Shown: positions 1 through 9,679, numbered from the stretch's first letter. The stretch: DNA of 22,397 nucleotides from Euprymna scolopes (GCA_024364805.1 CM044501.1:101981853-102004249), one strand, 5' to 3'. The notes: a model not told the origin generated them from the sequence alone. Numbers and translations: made by a program.

Positions 1-627
1 GGAGACGGAATTGTTTTTGTTGAGATAAGTGATTTCAAACTCCTCGGCTTAATGTTCCCAGGGAACATGAGTTGGAACAGATACATTGAGAGCATTGCCA
101 AGACTGATGCAAGGAAGGTGGGCTCTCTCAACCGTGCTAGAAAGTTATTTATGCCTGAAAGTATCCTGTACCTCTACAAAGCCACCATTCGCCCATGTAT
201 GGAGTACTGTTGTCACATTTGGGCTGGTACATCTGCTACGAGTCTCTCACACCTGGACAGGGTTCAAAAGAGAGTTGCCAACCTAATAGGTCCCAAACTG
301 TCATCTAAGCTTCATCCTCTGTCCCATCGATGAAATGTTGCATCCCTCTGCCTGTTTTACAAGTATTTTAATGGTATGCTCAACGAACTACAGCCCCTTG
401 TACCCTCTCGACGTAAATACCTCTGACAAACCCGACAAGCAGCAAAGTCCCACCCCTACACAGTGGAGATCCATAGATGTAGGAAGGCAGTCTACTCTAA
501 GAGTTTATTCCTCAGAACTACTAAACTTTGGAATTCTCTTCCGGGTTCCTGCTTTCTTAACTGTACTGGCATGCAGAAGTTTAAATGTAATGTAAACAGA
601 CATCTTGCTGTTCAACTTCCTACATAG
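1..627 (+). pseudogene. LINE reverse transcriptase, C-terminal part (decayed)
   Basis: This is the C-terminal end of the reverse-transcriptase ORF of a non-LTR retrotransposon, which copies element RNA into the genome by target-primed reverse transcription. The frame is open from base 1, so the N-terminal part lies outside the window. Seen in order: DFKLLGLMFPGNMSWNRYI, LYLYKATIRPCMEYCCHIWAG, LSHLDRVQKRVANLIG, LHPLSHR followed by NVASLCLFYKYFNG, then FLRTTKLWNSLPGSCF, and a terminal stop at 625-627. These are the thumb and post-RT motifs usual in CR1/L2/Jockey-type LINEs; the clade is not resolved. Two in-frame TGA codons (331-333 and 424-426) sit where relatives have arginine, consistent with CGA to TGA decay. 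The open frames at 52-333 and 335-595 are pieces or shadows of this ORF. I am confident it is a LINE and confident it is dead. Confidence 0.9.
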
Positions 628-712
628 TATCCCTGCAACTTATGCCCCTAATAGTAGCCCCCTACATCAAAGTGGAACTGTGCCTTGTTTGGGGTGAAAA
701 TTTAATAAAAAA
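1..712 (+). mobile_element. 3' end of a LINE (non-LTR retrotransposon)
   Basis: The ORF end at 627 is followed by about 85 bp of 3' UTR ending in an AATAAA-like A-rich tail at 704-711, which fits the 3' terminus of a LINE. The element is cut by the left edge of the window. No target-site duplication can be tested because the 5' end is not visible. 713-810 holds nothing I recognise. Confidence 0.75.
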
Positions 713-839
713 GCATTAGATTAAGAGTGAGTAAAATATTTGGTTGACAACATCACGGTTCTTAAGAAACTCTTCTTAATATGATGTTGTACATTGTGTT
801 ATGCAACACTCTAACCCATGCAACGCTGGATAATTTTGC

Positions 840-862
840 TATATATATATATATATATATAT
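840..862. repeat. (TA)n microsatellite
   Basis: Pure alternating TA/AT, about 11 copies, directly after the decayed Helitron-like end at 815-839. Confidence 0.95.
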
Positions 863-872
863 AAAAGCGAAA

Positions 873-912
873 ATGTATGTATGTATGTATGTATGTATGT
901 ATGTATGTATGT
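873..912. repeat. (ATGT)n microsatellite
   Basis: Ten uninterrupted copies of a 4-bp unit. Many Helitron-like repeats in invertebrates carry such a tract near one end, so it may belong to the element rather than be independent. Confidence 0.95.
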
Positions 913-1419
913 ACGCTTTTCCTCGATGTCCACAAAAGGCTTCTTTCAGAGAAGTACTCGCTCGGTTCACAACTTCTTAAAACTTTTTATATCATCTATA
1001 AATTGTAATATCTCACACTTAACCACGGAGCTCGCCTGTCTATTTAATTTTATTGACTTTCAAACGTTAATTATGCCACATTTCCCGCATCGGCACGCGT
1101 TACATTCGGTTTTCGGTATAAACAAAAAGCGAAACTCGACTCTAACAGGCCCAGAGCCAGTGAACGTTTGTCGACTTCGTCATATCAGACGGGGGAGCGG
1201 GTTTTTAAAAACAAACAAACCGATTTATTGACCTCATTAAAAAACTGTCCCGCACAAAATGCTGACTGCTGAATACCTATCGCCGTCACGTCAATCAAAA
1301 AACGCGCACCTGTTTTTTTTTCACACTTTACTATTTTCCAACTGCGCGTCGTCAAGGCTTTGTTTTTTTTTTCACACACACCTGCAAACACCCGTGCAAC
1401 GCCGGGTACCCCTCGCTAG

Positions 1420-1743
1420 TTATAAATATAAACCAATGTCGTTTTTACGTTACTATTTTTTATTATAAGTTTTATTCAATATTCCAAGTGGCCTTTGTCC
1501 TCCATCGGGAATAACTACAGAAAAGGAAAAGAACTAGTTCTCACATAATGTAGTTTCATTTTATGCAAGTGCCAGCAAATTCATAGCTTCGCTATAATAT
1601 TCATTTGCTAATATCTTTCCTCTGATGAGAAGAACGCACTTCTTAGAAACTCCACAGATTAAGGAGATCTTGATATTTCTTATTTGAGTATCCTGTCGAA
1701 CAATAAATTCTTGTAAAGTATAATTTACAATCCTTAATTGTGT

Positions 1744-1746
<3 letters not shown>
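1420..1746. other. No recognisable feature
   Basis: AT-rich sequence between the Helitron-like end and the (TC)n tract. I see no ORF, terminal repeats or RNA-gene boxes that I can support. Confidence 0.5.

Positions 1747-1807
<61 letters not shown>
1747..1807. repeat. (TC)n microsatellite
   Basis: About 30 uninterrupted TC units. Confidence 0.97.
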
Positions 1808-1810
<3 letters not shown>

Positions 1811-3513
1811 TTTTGTTCAGAAATATTCCATACTTTCAGTGTAAACCAAACTGAAAACTGCTAAAGAACTGTAAAAAAAAATATTGATTGAAAATCATAC
1901 TTACGTGCAGTTGAATCCCGGATAAAAATTCTTTTAATGCGGCCTTTCAGTGTATGGTCATTTTTGGAGTATTTTATAGGACTGAAAAACAAAACATTAA
2001 TTTATTTTACTAAAAATTTCACATTAATATTTTCAAAAATAGCAGCGATCATCTTTTTTGTTTATAATAGCAATCAACATGCTAGAAATATTCTTCTGTA
2101 CCTTACGGATTGTTGTCGCCTACCGTCCTCCCTCTTTTTTTCAAAAATAAAATAAAATAGATATACACAGCATTACAATAACATAATCTCTCAAAAACAA
2201 AATAAGCGCCACCATTGTTTTATTTATTATTCTACTTAACTATTATAAGTGCATAAAATTTCATTAACTACATTACTTTCTTGTGTTTTTATTTAACAAT
2301 TTATTCAACAGAATCCACTATTGAACAACTTATGCGCTCATTCTGATTCGAATACTGTTGACAAACGTTAGACTTATTAGTAATGGGCATTTGAATATTT
2401 TTTCAGGTATTATATGCAGAGAACTGAGCTGAATAAGCCCGGACTTCTTACGAATTACATATCATGAACAATGCGTAACATTGTTGTGGACTGTTCTTTA
2501 TCGTTATCAGGTTACATTTGCTACATAAAGTAAAAAAATGAAATATTTTCCCAACATTGACTTGTTATTCAACAAGATAGACTTAATTGACAGAAATCCG
2601 TATTGTGTCCAAATGTAAAGGAATACACTGTTTCTTCACAGATCTAATGTCTGCCAGATATATACCTGCACCTAATATAGTTTGCAAAGATGGGTACGCC
2701 TCTCATGTCCCTATGGCATTCTTCCTAAGTCACTCTCTTATTATTGTGTCACGTGATTTAGATACAAACTCACCACCAGGCTCCACATTTAGAACCCTAT
2801 CCTCTCAGCAAAAAAGAAATTTCTATTTTGATCTAGCTATAATGCAGAAAATCTATCTTTAGAATGAAAGAAACTTGCATACGAAATGAAGACAAAGCGA
2901 GCCAGAATATCCGAAATAGTGCTCAACAGAATATGTAGAATGTGACAAATATCCGCGGCTGTTTTTAACGAACTAAGAATAGTAAGAGTAAAAATAATTC
3001 ATGTCAAATAAAATGGACCAACAACAACAACGATATGGAAACGTGGTTGAAATTTCGCTCCTCTTGAAAAACAGAAATAGATGAAAAGTACCATACGCTC
3101 GTAACCCACTAGTGGTCCGCACCATATGAGAGGGTGATGTTGATATGGCACCACTAGACATATGAATTTCATGTCAAAATCATCGACTGACACTTTTCCA
3201 AAACTTGAAAACAATCTATGTCCATAGCTATCGTTCTGCGACTCCATTGGCGACTCCATTTATAATCTCCTTCCTAAATGTTGTCGGTTTGGCTTCAGGC
3301 TAGCGATCATTTACTGTAAAATAGTAAAAAATATGCCATGTTCAACTTTAAATCAATGGCAGAAGCTGGAAAGCTGTTCGGGATTTAGCTACAAACTGAA
3401 TGCGATGAACCATTTTGATTGCATCAAGCATTACAGAACGCAAGAGTTCCTAAGTTTAACTATGTAAGAATGAAGTAGAAACAACTTTTTTTTTACAAGG
3501 GAGTTACAACTTA
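1808..3513. other. Long stretch with no recognisable gene
   Basis: Open frames here (for example 1937-2155 and 2587-2862 on plus, 2973-3259 on minus) are short, have low-complexity or AT-driven composition, and show no domain I recognise. There are no paired terminal repeats that I can support. Small palindromes occur (AACAATG/CATTGTT near 2466-2484; CCACTAGTGG near 3108), but each is isolated. Confidence 0.5.
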
Positions 3514-3790
3514 TCAAAGGTCCAAGGCCACTCGAGGATAAGGATTAATAAGTGTACGGTAGTCATTGGAACACATCATAGTAATGGTTAGTATTGGGAA
3601 TTTGGTATAATTTGATGATTTAAGAAAACGGCTCAGCAAGAACTTGTTTGCATTGGACTTGAAAATAACCATATTGTATTCAGCTGGAAAGCAAGCCATC
3701 TGAACAGAGTATGACAGGTGGGCAGTTCTAGGAAAGAAGCTTTGTTCATGGAATCTATGTTTAGATTTAGTATAGATAGAGAGTGAGGGA
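3514..3790 (-). pseudogene. LINE ORF2 C-terminal fragment, copy A
   Basis: On the minus strand one frame reads KSKHRFHEQSFFPRTAHL (about 3716-3769), then MACFPAEYNMVIFKSNANKF (about 3640-3699), and stops at 3514. The motif order (SFFPRT..., a W-N-S-L-P-like slot, then a CFP...F+ block) is the extreme C-terminus of CR1/L2/Jockey-type LINE reverse transcriptases, downstream of the catalytic core. Only this tail is present, so the piece is 5'-truncated, as is usual for LINEs. The open frame 3514-3699 (minus) is the last part of it. About 400 bp further along lies a diverged second copy of the same tail. It is not functional. Confidence 0.75.
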
Positions 3791-4499
3791 AATTGTTAAT
3801 AGTGATTTTATCTTGAGTAAGAATTATGAAGTCTAAAAAATTATCTCAATAATTATTGATTCATATTCTAATATTATGAATAAAGTTTTCATCCCTTTTT
3901 TATTTCACAGATATCTTATACTGATGAGTCACCACATAAGATGACCAATTGAGGATAAGTGTTAATTAAATTTGCAATGATAAACAGTGCTATGAGCGGA
4001 TTTGAGATGATGAGTGTGACAGACTTTGGCTAATAAAGGGGACAGCTCAATAATATTTGTTAACATTTGACTTGAAAAGTCTATGCTGTAATCAGCTAGG
4101 AAATTCTTGAAAATAAACTTTGTTCACGAAACTTCCATTTGGTTTTAGATTCACAGAAAACAGAAATGAAAATTATGTGCAGTAGTTATAGCTAGACATG
4201 TTTTTTTTTGTGAAAATTTATAGGAGGAACCAGAGACTTGTGGTCAGTTGAAGAGCTACCATGAAAAGAAGAATAGAGAAAGACTAGCAACATTGTTTCT
4301 ATGATACAGGGGCTATAGGAAACAGGAGGGATCTTCACTCACTAGATTATGAAGTCGATTTAGTACTTTGTCAATGTAAGAAAGAATGCTCTTAATGAAA
4401 CTTCCTCAGATGTGGCAGCAATACTCCATCTTAGATCATATCTGACTCTTATATAGGTAGCAAACCATTTTTCCAGCAACCTTAACAACAAATTTGATC

Positions 4500-4618
4500 C
4501 ATTTATTTATTTGTGGACTGTTATTCTTTGCAGTTGTAAAGATGAGGATAACAGTCGACAAATAAATAAATAAATAAATATACAAATTACTCATGTCAAA
4601 GAATTCCAATAATTAAAT
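4500..4618. mobile_element. Small foldback insertion inside LINE copy B
   Basis: The segment is bracketed by a perfect 10-bp direct repeat AAATTTGATC (4490-4499 and 4619-4628). On either side the LINE reading continues, so this looks like an insertion with target-site duplication. Its left part is a long hairpin (4501-4571). Too short to code. It could be a tiny MITE/foldback element or a truncated SINE; the family is unknown to me. Confidence 0.55.
4501..4571. repeat. 24-bp inverted repeat (hairpin)
   Basis: Left arm 4501-4524 and right arm 4548-4571 are reverse complements with one mismatch in 24; the loop is 23 nt. Outer halves of the arms are ATTT/AAAT repeats; inner halves are TTGTGGACTGTTAT versus TTGTCGACTGTTAT. 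Confidence 0.9.
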
Positions 4619-4692
4619 AAATTTGATCTATTTCAAGTCTGAAGCGAAAGTGAATTCTAGAAGCGTGTCAAAACAATGCTCCTCCACAAGTA

Positions 4693-5230
4693 GAGAGCCA
4701 TTTTTTCAACTGCAGCAAAGTGAGGATCAGAACATTGGCGATAAAAAGAGAGAAGCTTTGTTACCCCCCCCCTCCATTGTACAATGTGTTCTAGGTTGAA
4801 AGAGAACGAAAAAGATATTGGTGGTTAACGCTCTTTGAGTGCTGCCATAGATGGTTAATTAAATAATCAGGAATAATACGAGTAAAACTTTTGAGTTTTA
4901 GCGAAAAACAATAATCTTTATATTCTTTTGTGAGGAAACTTTTGTTGTTTTAATTCATCTTTGAAAGTGACAGCTGAAGAATGTTTTATGGCATCAGGTG
5001 ACAAGGAAAATAAATATATGAAACCGAAAAACGCACTGCCATATTTGACTCCATAAAAGAAATTTGTCTTGCCAACTAACATTGCTTTATGCATTAACAA
5101 GAAACTGCTTTCGTTTTCAGATAAATGTTTCAATTGAAAATATTTAATTCAATATTTTTTTTATTTCACTCGATAAATCATGTTAACATTCTAAACTAAA
5201 AATGTTAATTTCGAAACAAAATATTAAGAA
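4693..5230. other. No recognisable feature
   Basis: AT-rich DNA with a poly-C run near 4764-4772. The minus-strand open frame 4918-5133 shows no domain I recognise and is probably chance. Confidence 0.5.
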
Positions 5231-5260
5231 AACTAGTTGCATCCCACGGAAATTCCAAGG
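5231..5260 (-). mobile_element. Helitron-like 3' terminus, minus orientation (decayed)
   Basis: AACTAGTTGCATCCCACGG followed by AAATTCCAAGG closely resembles the sequence at 20056-20084 (AACTAGCAGAACCCGTGG then AAATTCCAAGG). Read on the minus strand it gives a TTCC/GGAA-type hairpin, a short spacer and CTAG then T, the layout of a Helitron 3' end. How far the element runs to the right is not clear. Confidence 0.45.
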
Positions 5261-6073
5261 TGATTTCTAGGTCAATCTCTATAATTTATTTATAATTTAT
5301 TCCTTTTGAAATAAATGTCTGTTAGGCTTAATAATGTAATCTTACCTAACACGTTGTAACCTCAGTCGCAAAGCAGACAAAGAATAGAAAAGAACATGAA
5401 TTCACTTTTGTTGTTGTACAGCAACATTTATTTCTTCATTCTCTTGTTACCGCTGTGATGTCCCTCCCATGATTGTCTTCTCAAGCGTCACTCATGCCTC
5501 TCACGTGATCTGAAACGTCATTCGATTTTATGCCCGACATCTCTAACGTGATCGCAAACGATATTCACGTCCTTTTTAAAGTCTTTATTCTTTCATAATT
5601 GCATTGGCATTGTCAGCAAAATATTCTTGAAATCAATGAAACAAATATCATTTTTGTAAATGCATCTATTTAAAACTGTACTGGTTTAGTCGATGGCACG
5701 ACATTATTTGATTTGGGAACAATTCATTTTAAAATTAGTAAAGTCGGATTATTTTTACTTTAGCAACATCATCAATCGCCATCTTTCCTTATCAGACGAC
5801 CTATTTTTTTCCTCTAAACGTGCGTGAAAATCTATAACGTAGATATGACCTCAAATGCCTTAGCGTATTATTATAGAGATAACTACAGTGATAAAGTCTG
5901 ATCATAAATTAAAATGATAGTAAAAAATTAGAGAAACAACTGCCTTATCACGTTTACACATCAAAAGAAAAACATATAAGTTTATCAATAGTTGAAAATT
6001 AAGTATGTACTGCAAAAAATAACAAGAAAAACACATCAGAGCAAAAAATAATTTCATAAAAACAGAATGAGCT

Positions 6074-6075
<2 letters not shown>
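5261..6075. other. No recognisable gene
   Basis: AT-rich. Part may be body of the Helitron-like element ending at 5231, but I see no other terminus. The minus-strand open frame at 5902-6144 gets its poly-methionine run from the ATC microsatellite and is not a gene. Confidence 0.45.

Positions 6076-6112
<37 letters not shown>
6076..6112. repeat. (ATC)n microsatellite
   Basis: About 12 perfect trinucleotide copies. Confidence 0.96.
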
Positions 6113-6419
6113 TGTTTTAACTTAAGTTCACTTAAACAAGGCACATATCGAGTGACACATAAAGGATTACTGTGAATTAGTGCCGTCCTAAGCGATGAAT
6201 TTTGCAGCGAGATGTTTGTTCACATTACATTTAAACTTCTGCATGTTGATGCAATCGAAGAAACACAAAACAGAGACTTTTTTTTTTACATTTTGGCATA
6301 TGTAGAGTGTTTTTTTTAGAAATTGATTTCCAAACTAACGTATAACTGCGAGATCTTGATTTATCCCCGTTTTTACAAACCCATACTTATCATTTCCTCT
6401 CATGTTTTCCATGACCTAC

Positions 6420-6835
6420 TCCTGCCAATGAATCCTGCTATCTCAACTGTTCTACATCTACTAACGCAAAATGTCTCACTATTCTTTCAAGCAACAAAGT
6501 TTCTGTTCGGCACATTTCTCTACACGACTCACATCACACATGAATCATATCATGATCGTATGATTTTTCTCCATGCAACACATATCCTCAATCTTCACTG
6601 GTCAGGCTTCACTTCCATACATCACATTGTGGTCGATAGTAATAATGTTCCGCTGGTTTGTAATGGCAGAAATTCCCTGAACTTACTCCACTAACCGCTA
6701 ACTCTTGCTATCATACTTTTCTTTATTTTCCAATAGTATCACCAAGGTAACAAAACTTCTTAACCCTAACCTCAATAACTTTACCATTCAAATATACTTT
6801 CTTATTATTTGATATGAAATCGAAAATGTATATGT
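6420..6835 (-). pseudogene. LINE reverse transcriptase fragment, second family (decayed)
   Basis: The minus strand shows, in order from 6835 down: VYLNGKVIEV then KKFCYLGDTIG (about 6735-6800), WSKFREFLPL (about 6660-6690), MYGSEA followed after one TGA (6598-6600 region) by PVKIEDMCCMEKN (about 6560-6620), then FMCDVSRVEKCAEQ (about 6490-6535). These match the post-catalytic part of invertebrate LINE RTs with the well-known pattern ...CYLGDTI...W.KFRELLPLL...YGSE.W...E..ERN...IRWMC.V. Frame changes between blocks and stops where relatives have W or R show it is dead. The plus-strand open frame 6323-6694 is an antisense shadow of it. Clade not resolved (RTE-like or CR1-like). Confidence 0.75.
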
Positions 6836-7062
6836 CTGGCAGAAACTACCAAGTTTCGTGCAGACACAGAATTTAAAATAAACTCTTTTGACTTTTGGTA
6901 ACAAAGAAAAAAATCGCCATTTCTTTCATTTAGTTTTGAAAGAAATTAGTCAAAGGTTTGAAAGAAACAATAGCAATAACAAAGAAAGAGAAAATTTATC
7001 AACTAGCAATTAATAATAATGATTGAAACTAAAACTAAGGGCTGTCTTATATCCAAACAAGA
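6836..7062. other. No recognisable feature
   Basis: AT-rich sequence. I see nothing supportable here. Confidence 0.4.
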
Positions 7063-7290
7063 CTTTTGCTAAAAATGTGTGGGAACAAGGATTTAAATTC
7101 AGAACGCATTCCTAAAATATGCTTAAAAATATATCAAACAACAGCAGCATGTTACGACTTTTTTAACGTATGATTTTAAAGCAATTTCACTGTTGGTCAG
7201 AAAATGTGTTGAAAAAAGTCTGGATTTGAACCATTCTGTGACATGAAAATAAATTAATTCAATGATTAGTCTGAAACTTGTAGAAAGGTT
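7063..7290 (-). repeat. Two SINE-like segments with tRNA-type box B
   Basis: On the minus strand two places resemble the polymerase III box B of a tRNA-derived SINE: GGTTCAAATCC (about 7222-7232; consensus GGTTCGANNCC) and CGTTCTGAATTTAAATCC (about 7089-7106). Both are followed by a similar stretch (CAACACATTTTCTGA versus CCCACACATTTTTAGC). Spacing between the two is about 130 bp, so they look like a diverged duplication. I cannot identify a convincing box A or SINE tail, so this is tentative. Confidence 0.35.
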
Positions 7291-8306
7291 TATGCATTAT
7301 CAGTTTTAAAGTTAAAAAAATTATTTTTACAAGAAAAAAAAAAGGATAAAAAAACAAGATTGTTCCTTTTTGTGTATGTAACTTGGCATTAATTTATAGA
7401 AAAGCGATTATCATGCAGATAATAACATTATTTGAAATGCAGATATAAATATTTATAAATTTAATAGTAAAATTGTCCTCTTATTTGTTCGAGAAGAGAC
7501 AGATTTATCTATTGCAAACAATGTTTGTTTTCCTCATTTTAAAACACATATCTGCTAATAAAATTTCATCTTGATATTTCATAAATAAATTGACTATTAA
7601 AAGATAGAATTAAATAATGTTTAAAAAATGCTATAAATCTTACATAATTCTTTCTCTATATATACGTGAGTGTGTGTGTATGTAGTTTGTTCGGCTTACA
7701 TCAATAACGTTTCTGTCTGTATGGCCTACCCAGAGTCACTACTTTAGTAAAATAATGGTTAGATGATCTAACCTATTCGCGACTAACATTACTATACAGT
7801 CTCGGGACGATCTTTCTGTAGCATACTATTCTGTACTTCTCTAAATAAACACTCTTATAAAATATACCACCATTTTGTCTTATTTATTATCGACCCTTCA
7901 AGAGCACAACAAAAATACAAATGCAGTGGTCGGTTAGGTTACAAACTAGATTTAATGGACTACAAGGTCAGAATTCATTGAATGTGGAGAAACAATCTGG
8001 TTAAAAGTAAAAATTTATTGTTGCTGCCATACGTTCGTTTTTTTTTTTGTATGTCTAGTAAATCCTTTCTGTTCTTGAAATGTAATATTTGAACTTTTTC
8101 CCTCGCGCCACAGATAAAATTAGCCTTTATTCGAATTCGTATTTTTCATTTTCTACTGTTACAACCCCCCCCCAACATGAACGGTATACTCTGTCAAAGT
8201 ATCATTCGAAAATAAAAGAGGGGTCACGATCATCCTCAAAAGTGAAATCCAAAATCATAAAAAAGTGAACAGAAATAGAATAGTCATCATCATTAATAAT
8301 AATACT
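7291..8306. other. AT-rich DNA, no gene
   Basis: No coding or paired repeats that I can support. About 7681-7911 has an LTR-like look (TGT start, AATAAA, ACA end) but lacks a partner copy and a target duplication, so it is not called. Confidence 0.45.
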
Positions 8307-8322
8307 AACTAGCAGAACCCGT
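8307..8322 (-). mobile_element. Helitron-like 3' terminus, minus orientation
   Basis: AACTAGCAGAACCCGT is identical to the first 16 bases of the end at 20056. It directly follows an ATT/AAT-rich stretch (8288-8306), as does the 20056 copy. Beyond this point the sequences diverge, so the body length is unknown. The minus open frame 8322-8528 next to it shows no domain. Confidence 0.45.
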
Positions 8323-8811
8323 TAACATGCGTTACTCGATGAAAGCCTGCCCCCTCCCCCCCTCGCATAAAAGTAAACTACGGTTGTTGGTGGTGGCCAA
8401 TGCCGTCCCTGAACAATTACAGACACTAGCGGCCATGGCCGAAATGAAATAATCTGGCTTTCACTGGCGATTAGTGCTGGTTTGGGACAATAACATGCAG
8501 GTACTGTTTGAATTAAAAAACAAAGCAATTAAGGGAATGCGTAAATCAGTATGAATTAATAAAATTACGAAAAATGATCCATTAGAATAATAATGGAAAG
8601 TAAAAACAAATTTTAAAAGTTAGGGATTCTAACTGTTTAGAGTGATCAGAATCAGTGGTAGAAGTCCTAGTTGTTTCTGTTTGTTGTTCAAGTCTTCCTC
8701 TTCTTTTCAACTCTTCCACCAATAGTATTAAAGTAAATTCCATTTTCATATCGTCTTTTTTCAACATTTAAAGCAAAACAATTAGCACTTTTTTCACTGC
8801 ACTTCTTTGAG
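8323..8811. other. No recognisable gene
   Basis: May contain body of the Helitron-like element that ends at 8307. The minus open frame 8582-8767 (61 residues, charged N-terminal half) has no recognised domain. Confidence 0.4.
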
Positions 8812-8968
8812 TTAAGAACCGTGTTTGAAATAGACATCCCAAACTCCCCATGTTAAGAACGGCTTTTGGAATAGACATCACCAACCTCCCCATCTTAAGA
8901 ACAGCATTCGGAGTAGACACTCCTAATATCCCCATGTAAAGAACGACTTTCAGAGTAGGTAGCCCCTT
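8812..8968. repeat. 42-bp minisatellite, about 3.8 copies
   Basis: Units start at 8812, 8853, 8895 and 8937. Each begins TTAAGAAC (or TAAAGAAC), has TAGACA or TAGGTA near the middle and ends in TCCCCAT followed by G or C. Copies differ at roughly a quarter of positions, so the array is old. Confidence 0.88.
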
Positions 8969-9469
8969 TTTTGAGGGGAGGTGGGTGGAAAAATAATTCC
9001 TCCAAATATAACCGTGATAATCGTTGTCAGCATAACAACCCGCAAATGCTAAAAAAAAAAAAATGAGAGGGAGGGGGAGGAGAGTGGTAGTGTCGGTAGG
9101 AGAAAAGTGGATTTGTTTATCGTGCGTGTATACAAATCTGGCAGCACTGAATTACAGTACATAATACAGGTCTTTATATCTCTATGAGTAATTGTTTCTG
9201 CAAAATTTGAATGAGATTTTCTTAATCAGCAGAGTCGAAAACCTATATAGTCGTTATTCTAAAGAAAATTGTGGAGGTGGACCTAATGTACAAATTTATC
9301 CCCTACTCCCCAGCCATAAAAAAAGTTATCGTGTGCGAAATGTCGAGAATCCAGTAGATGATACTGCCGAAACATTTATTTTTAATTCGGTGACGATTAT
9401 ATAGATTGTGCAGGTTTAAATAAAGTATATTTAAATAAATACATATGAAAAACGCAACTATGTTTGAAA
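8969..9469. other. No recognisable gene
   Basis: Contains a G-rich stretch (about 8978-8992), a 13-A run (about 9051-9063) and a purine-rich stretch (about 9064-9110). The plus open frame 9192-9404 shows no domain. Confidence 0.45.
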
Positions 9470-9489
9470 AATATAATAAATGTACAAAG

Positions 9490-9546
<57 letters not shown>

Positions 9547-9639
9547 AAATTTTTGCTGTTTTTTCTTCAGCACCGCCGTTAAATATTTTTTTCATCGGCA
9601 TAAAAATAAATGTAAAAAGCAAGAGAGAGAAAGAGAGAT

Positions 9640-9679
<40 letters not shown>

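Larger units (their letters stand above)
811..1419 (+). mobile_element. Helitron-like non-autonomous element (5' boundary uncertain)
   Basis: The right end has Helitron 3' features. The arm ACCCG at 1390-1394 pairs with CGGGT at 1403-1407, optionally extended to GC/GC with one bulged T. After an 8-nt spacer comes CTAG at 1416-1419, followed by T. Helitrons end in a short hairpin about 10 bp before CTRR and insert between A and T. A related but decayed copy of the same end (CCCATGCAACGCTGG, 815-829) lies on the left side just before the (AT)n and (ATGT)n tracts. So this may be two head-to-tail ends or a Helentron-like unit carrying microsatellites. No Rep/helicase coding is visible. The open frames at 818-1231 and 1259-1468 are not supported as genes. 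Confidence 0.55.
3935..4692 (-). pseudogene. LINE reverse transcriptase C-terminal half, copy B (older, split)
   Basis: Reading the minus strand from 4692 downward: VEEHCFDTLLEFTFASDLK (about 4630-4690), MVCYLYKSQI, MEYCCHI (4409-4429), LSYIDKVLNRLHNLV, YHRNNVASLSLFF (about 4267-4310), then SKTKWKFREQSLF (about 4115-4155). This is the same protein region as the LINE at 1-627, with a different sequence. Several in-frame stops and at least one internal deletion show an old dead copy. For example, a TGA follows MEYCCHI where relatives have W, and residues between REQSLF and the terminal F+ block are missing compared with copy A. A roughly 119-bp insertion at 4500-4618 interrupts it. The downstream end overlaps in content with copy A (shared GAGGATAAG at 3534 and 3952; shared ACTTGAAAA blocks), so the two are duplicated or separately inserted 3' ends. 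Confidence 0.72.

Noticed and set aside
2587-2862. 91-residue plus-strand open frame
   Set aside because: Starts at TTG, no recognised domain, and no support from neighbouring features.
2973-3259. Overlapping minus-strand open frames
   Set aside because: Short, hydrophobic/AT-driven translations with no motif. Two frames overlap the same DNA without a reason to prefer either.
5902-6144. Minus-strand frame with 12 consecutive methionines
   Set aside because: The methionine run is the (ATC)n microsatellite. The rest is low-complexity and hydrophobic.
6323-6694. 123-residue plus-strand open frame
   Set aside because: Antisense to a recognisable decayed LINE reverse transcriptase on the minus strand.
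7681-7911. Possible solo LTR (TGTAGTTTG start, AATAAA near 7845, ACAACA end)
   Set aside because: No second copy in the window, no matching 4-6-bp duplication at the chosen ends, and no primer site that I can defend.
8322-8767. Two minus-strand small frames (68 and 61 residues)
   Set aside because: No recognised motif. The first directly adjoins a Helitron-like end and a poly-C run; the second is AT-driven.
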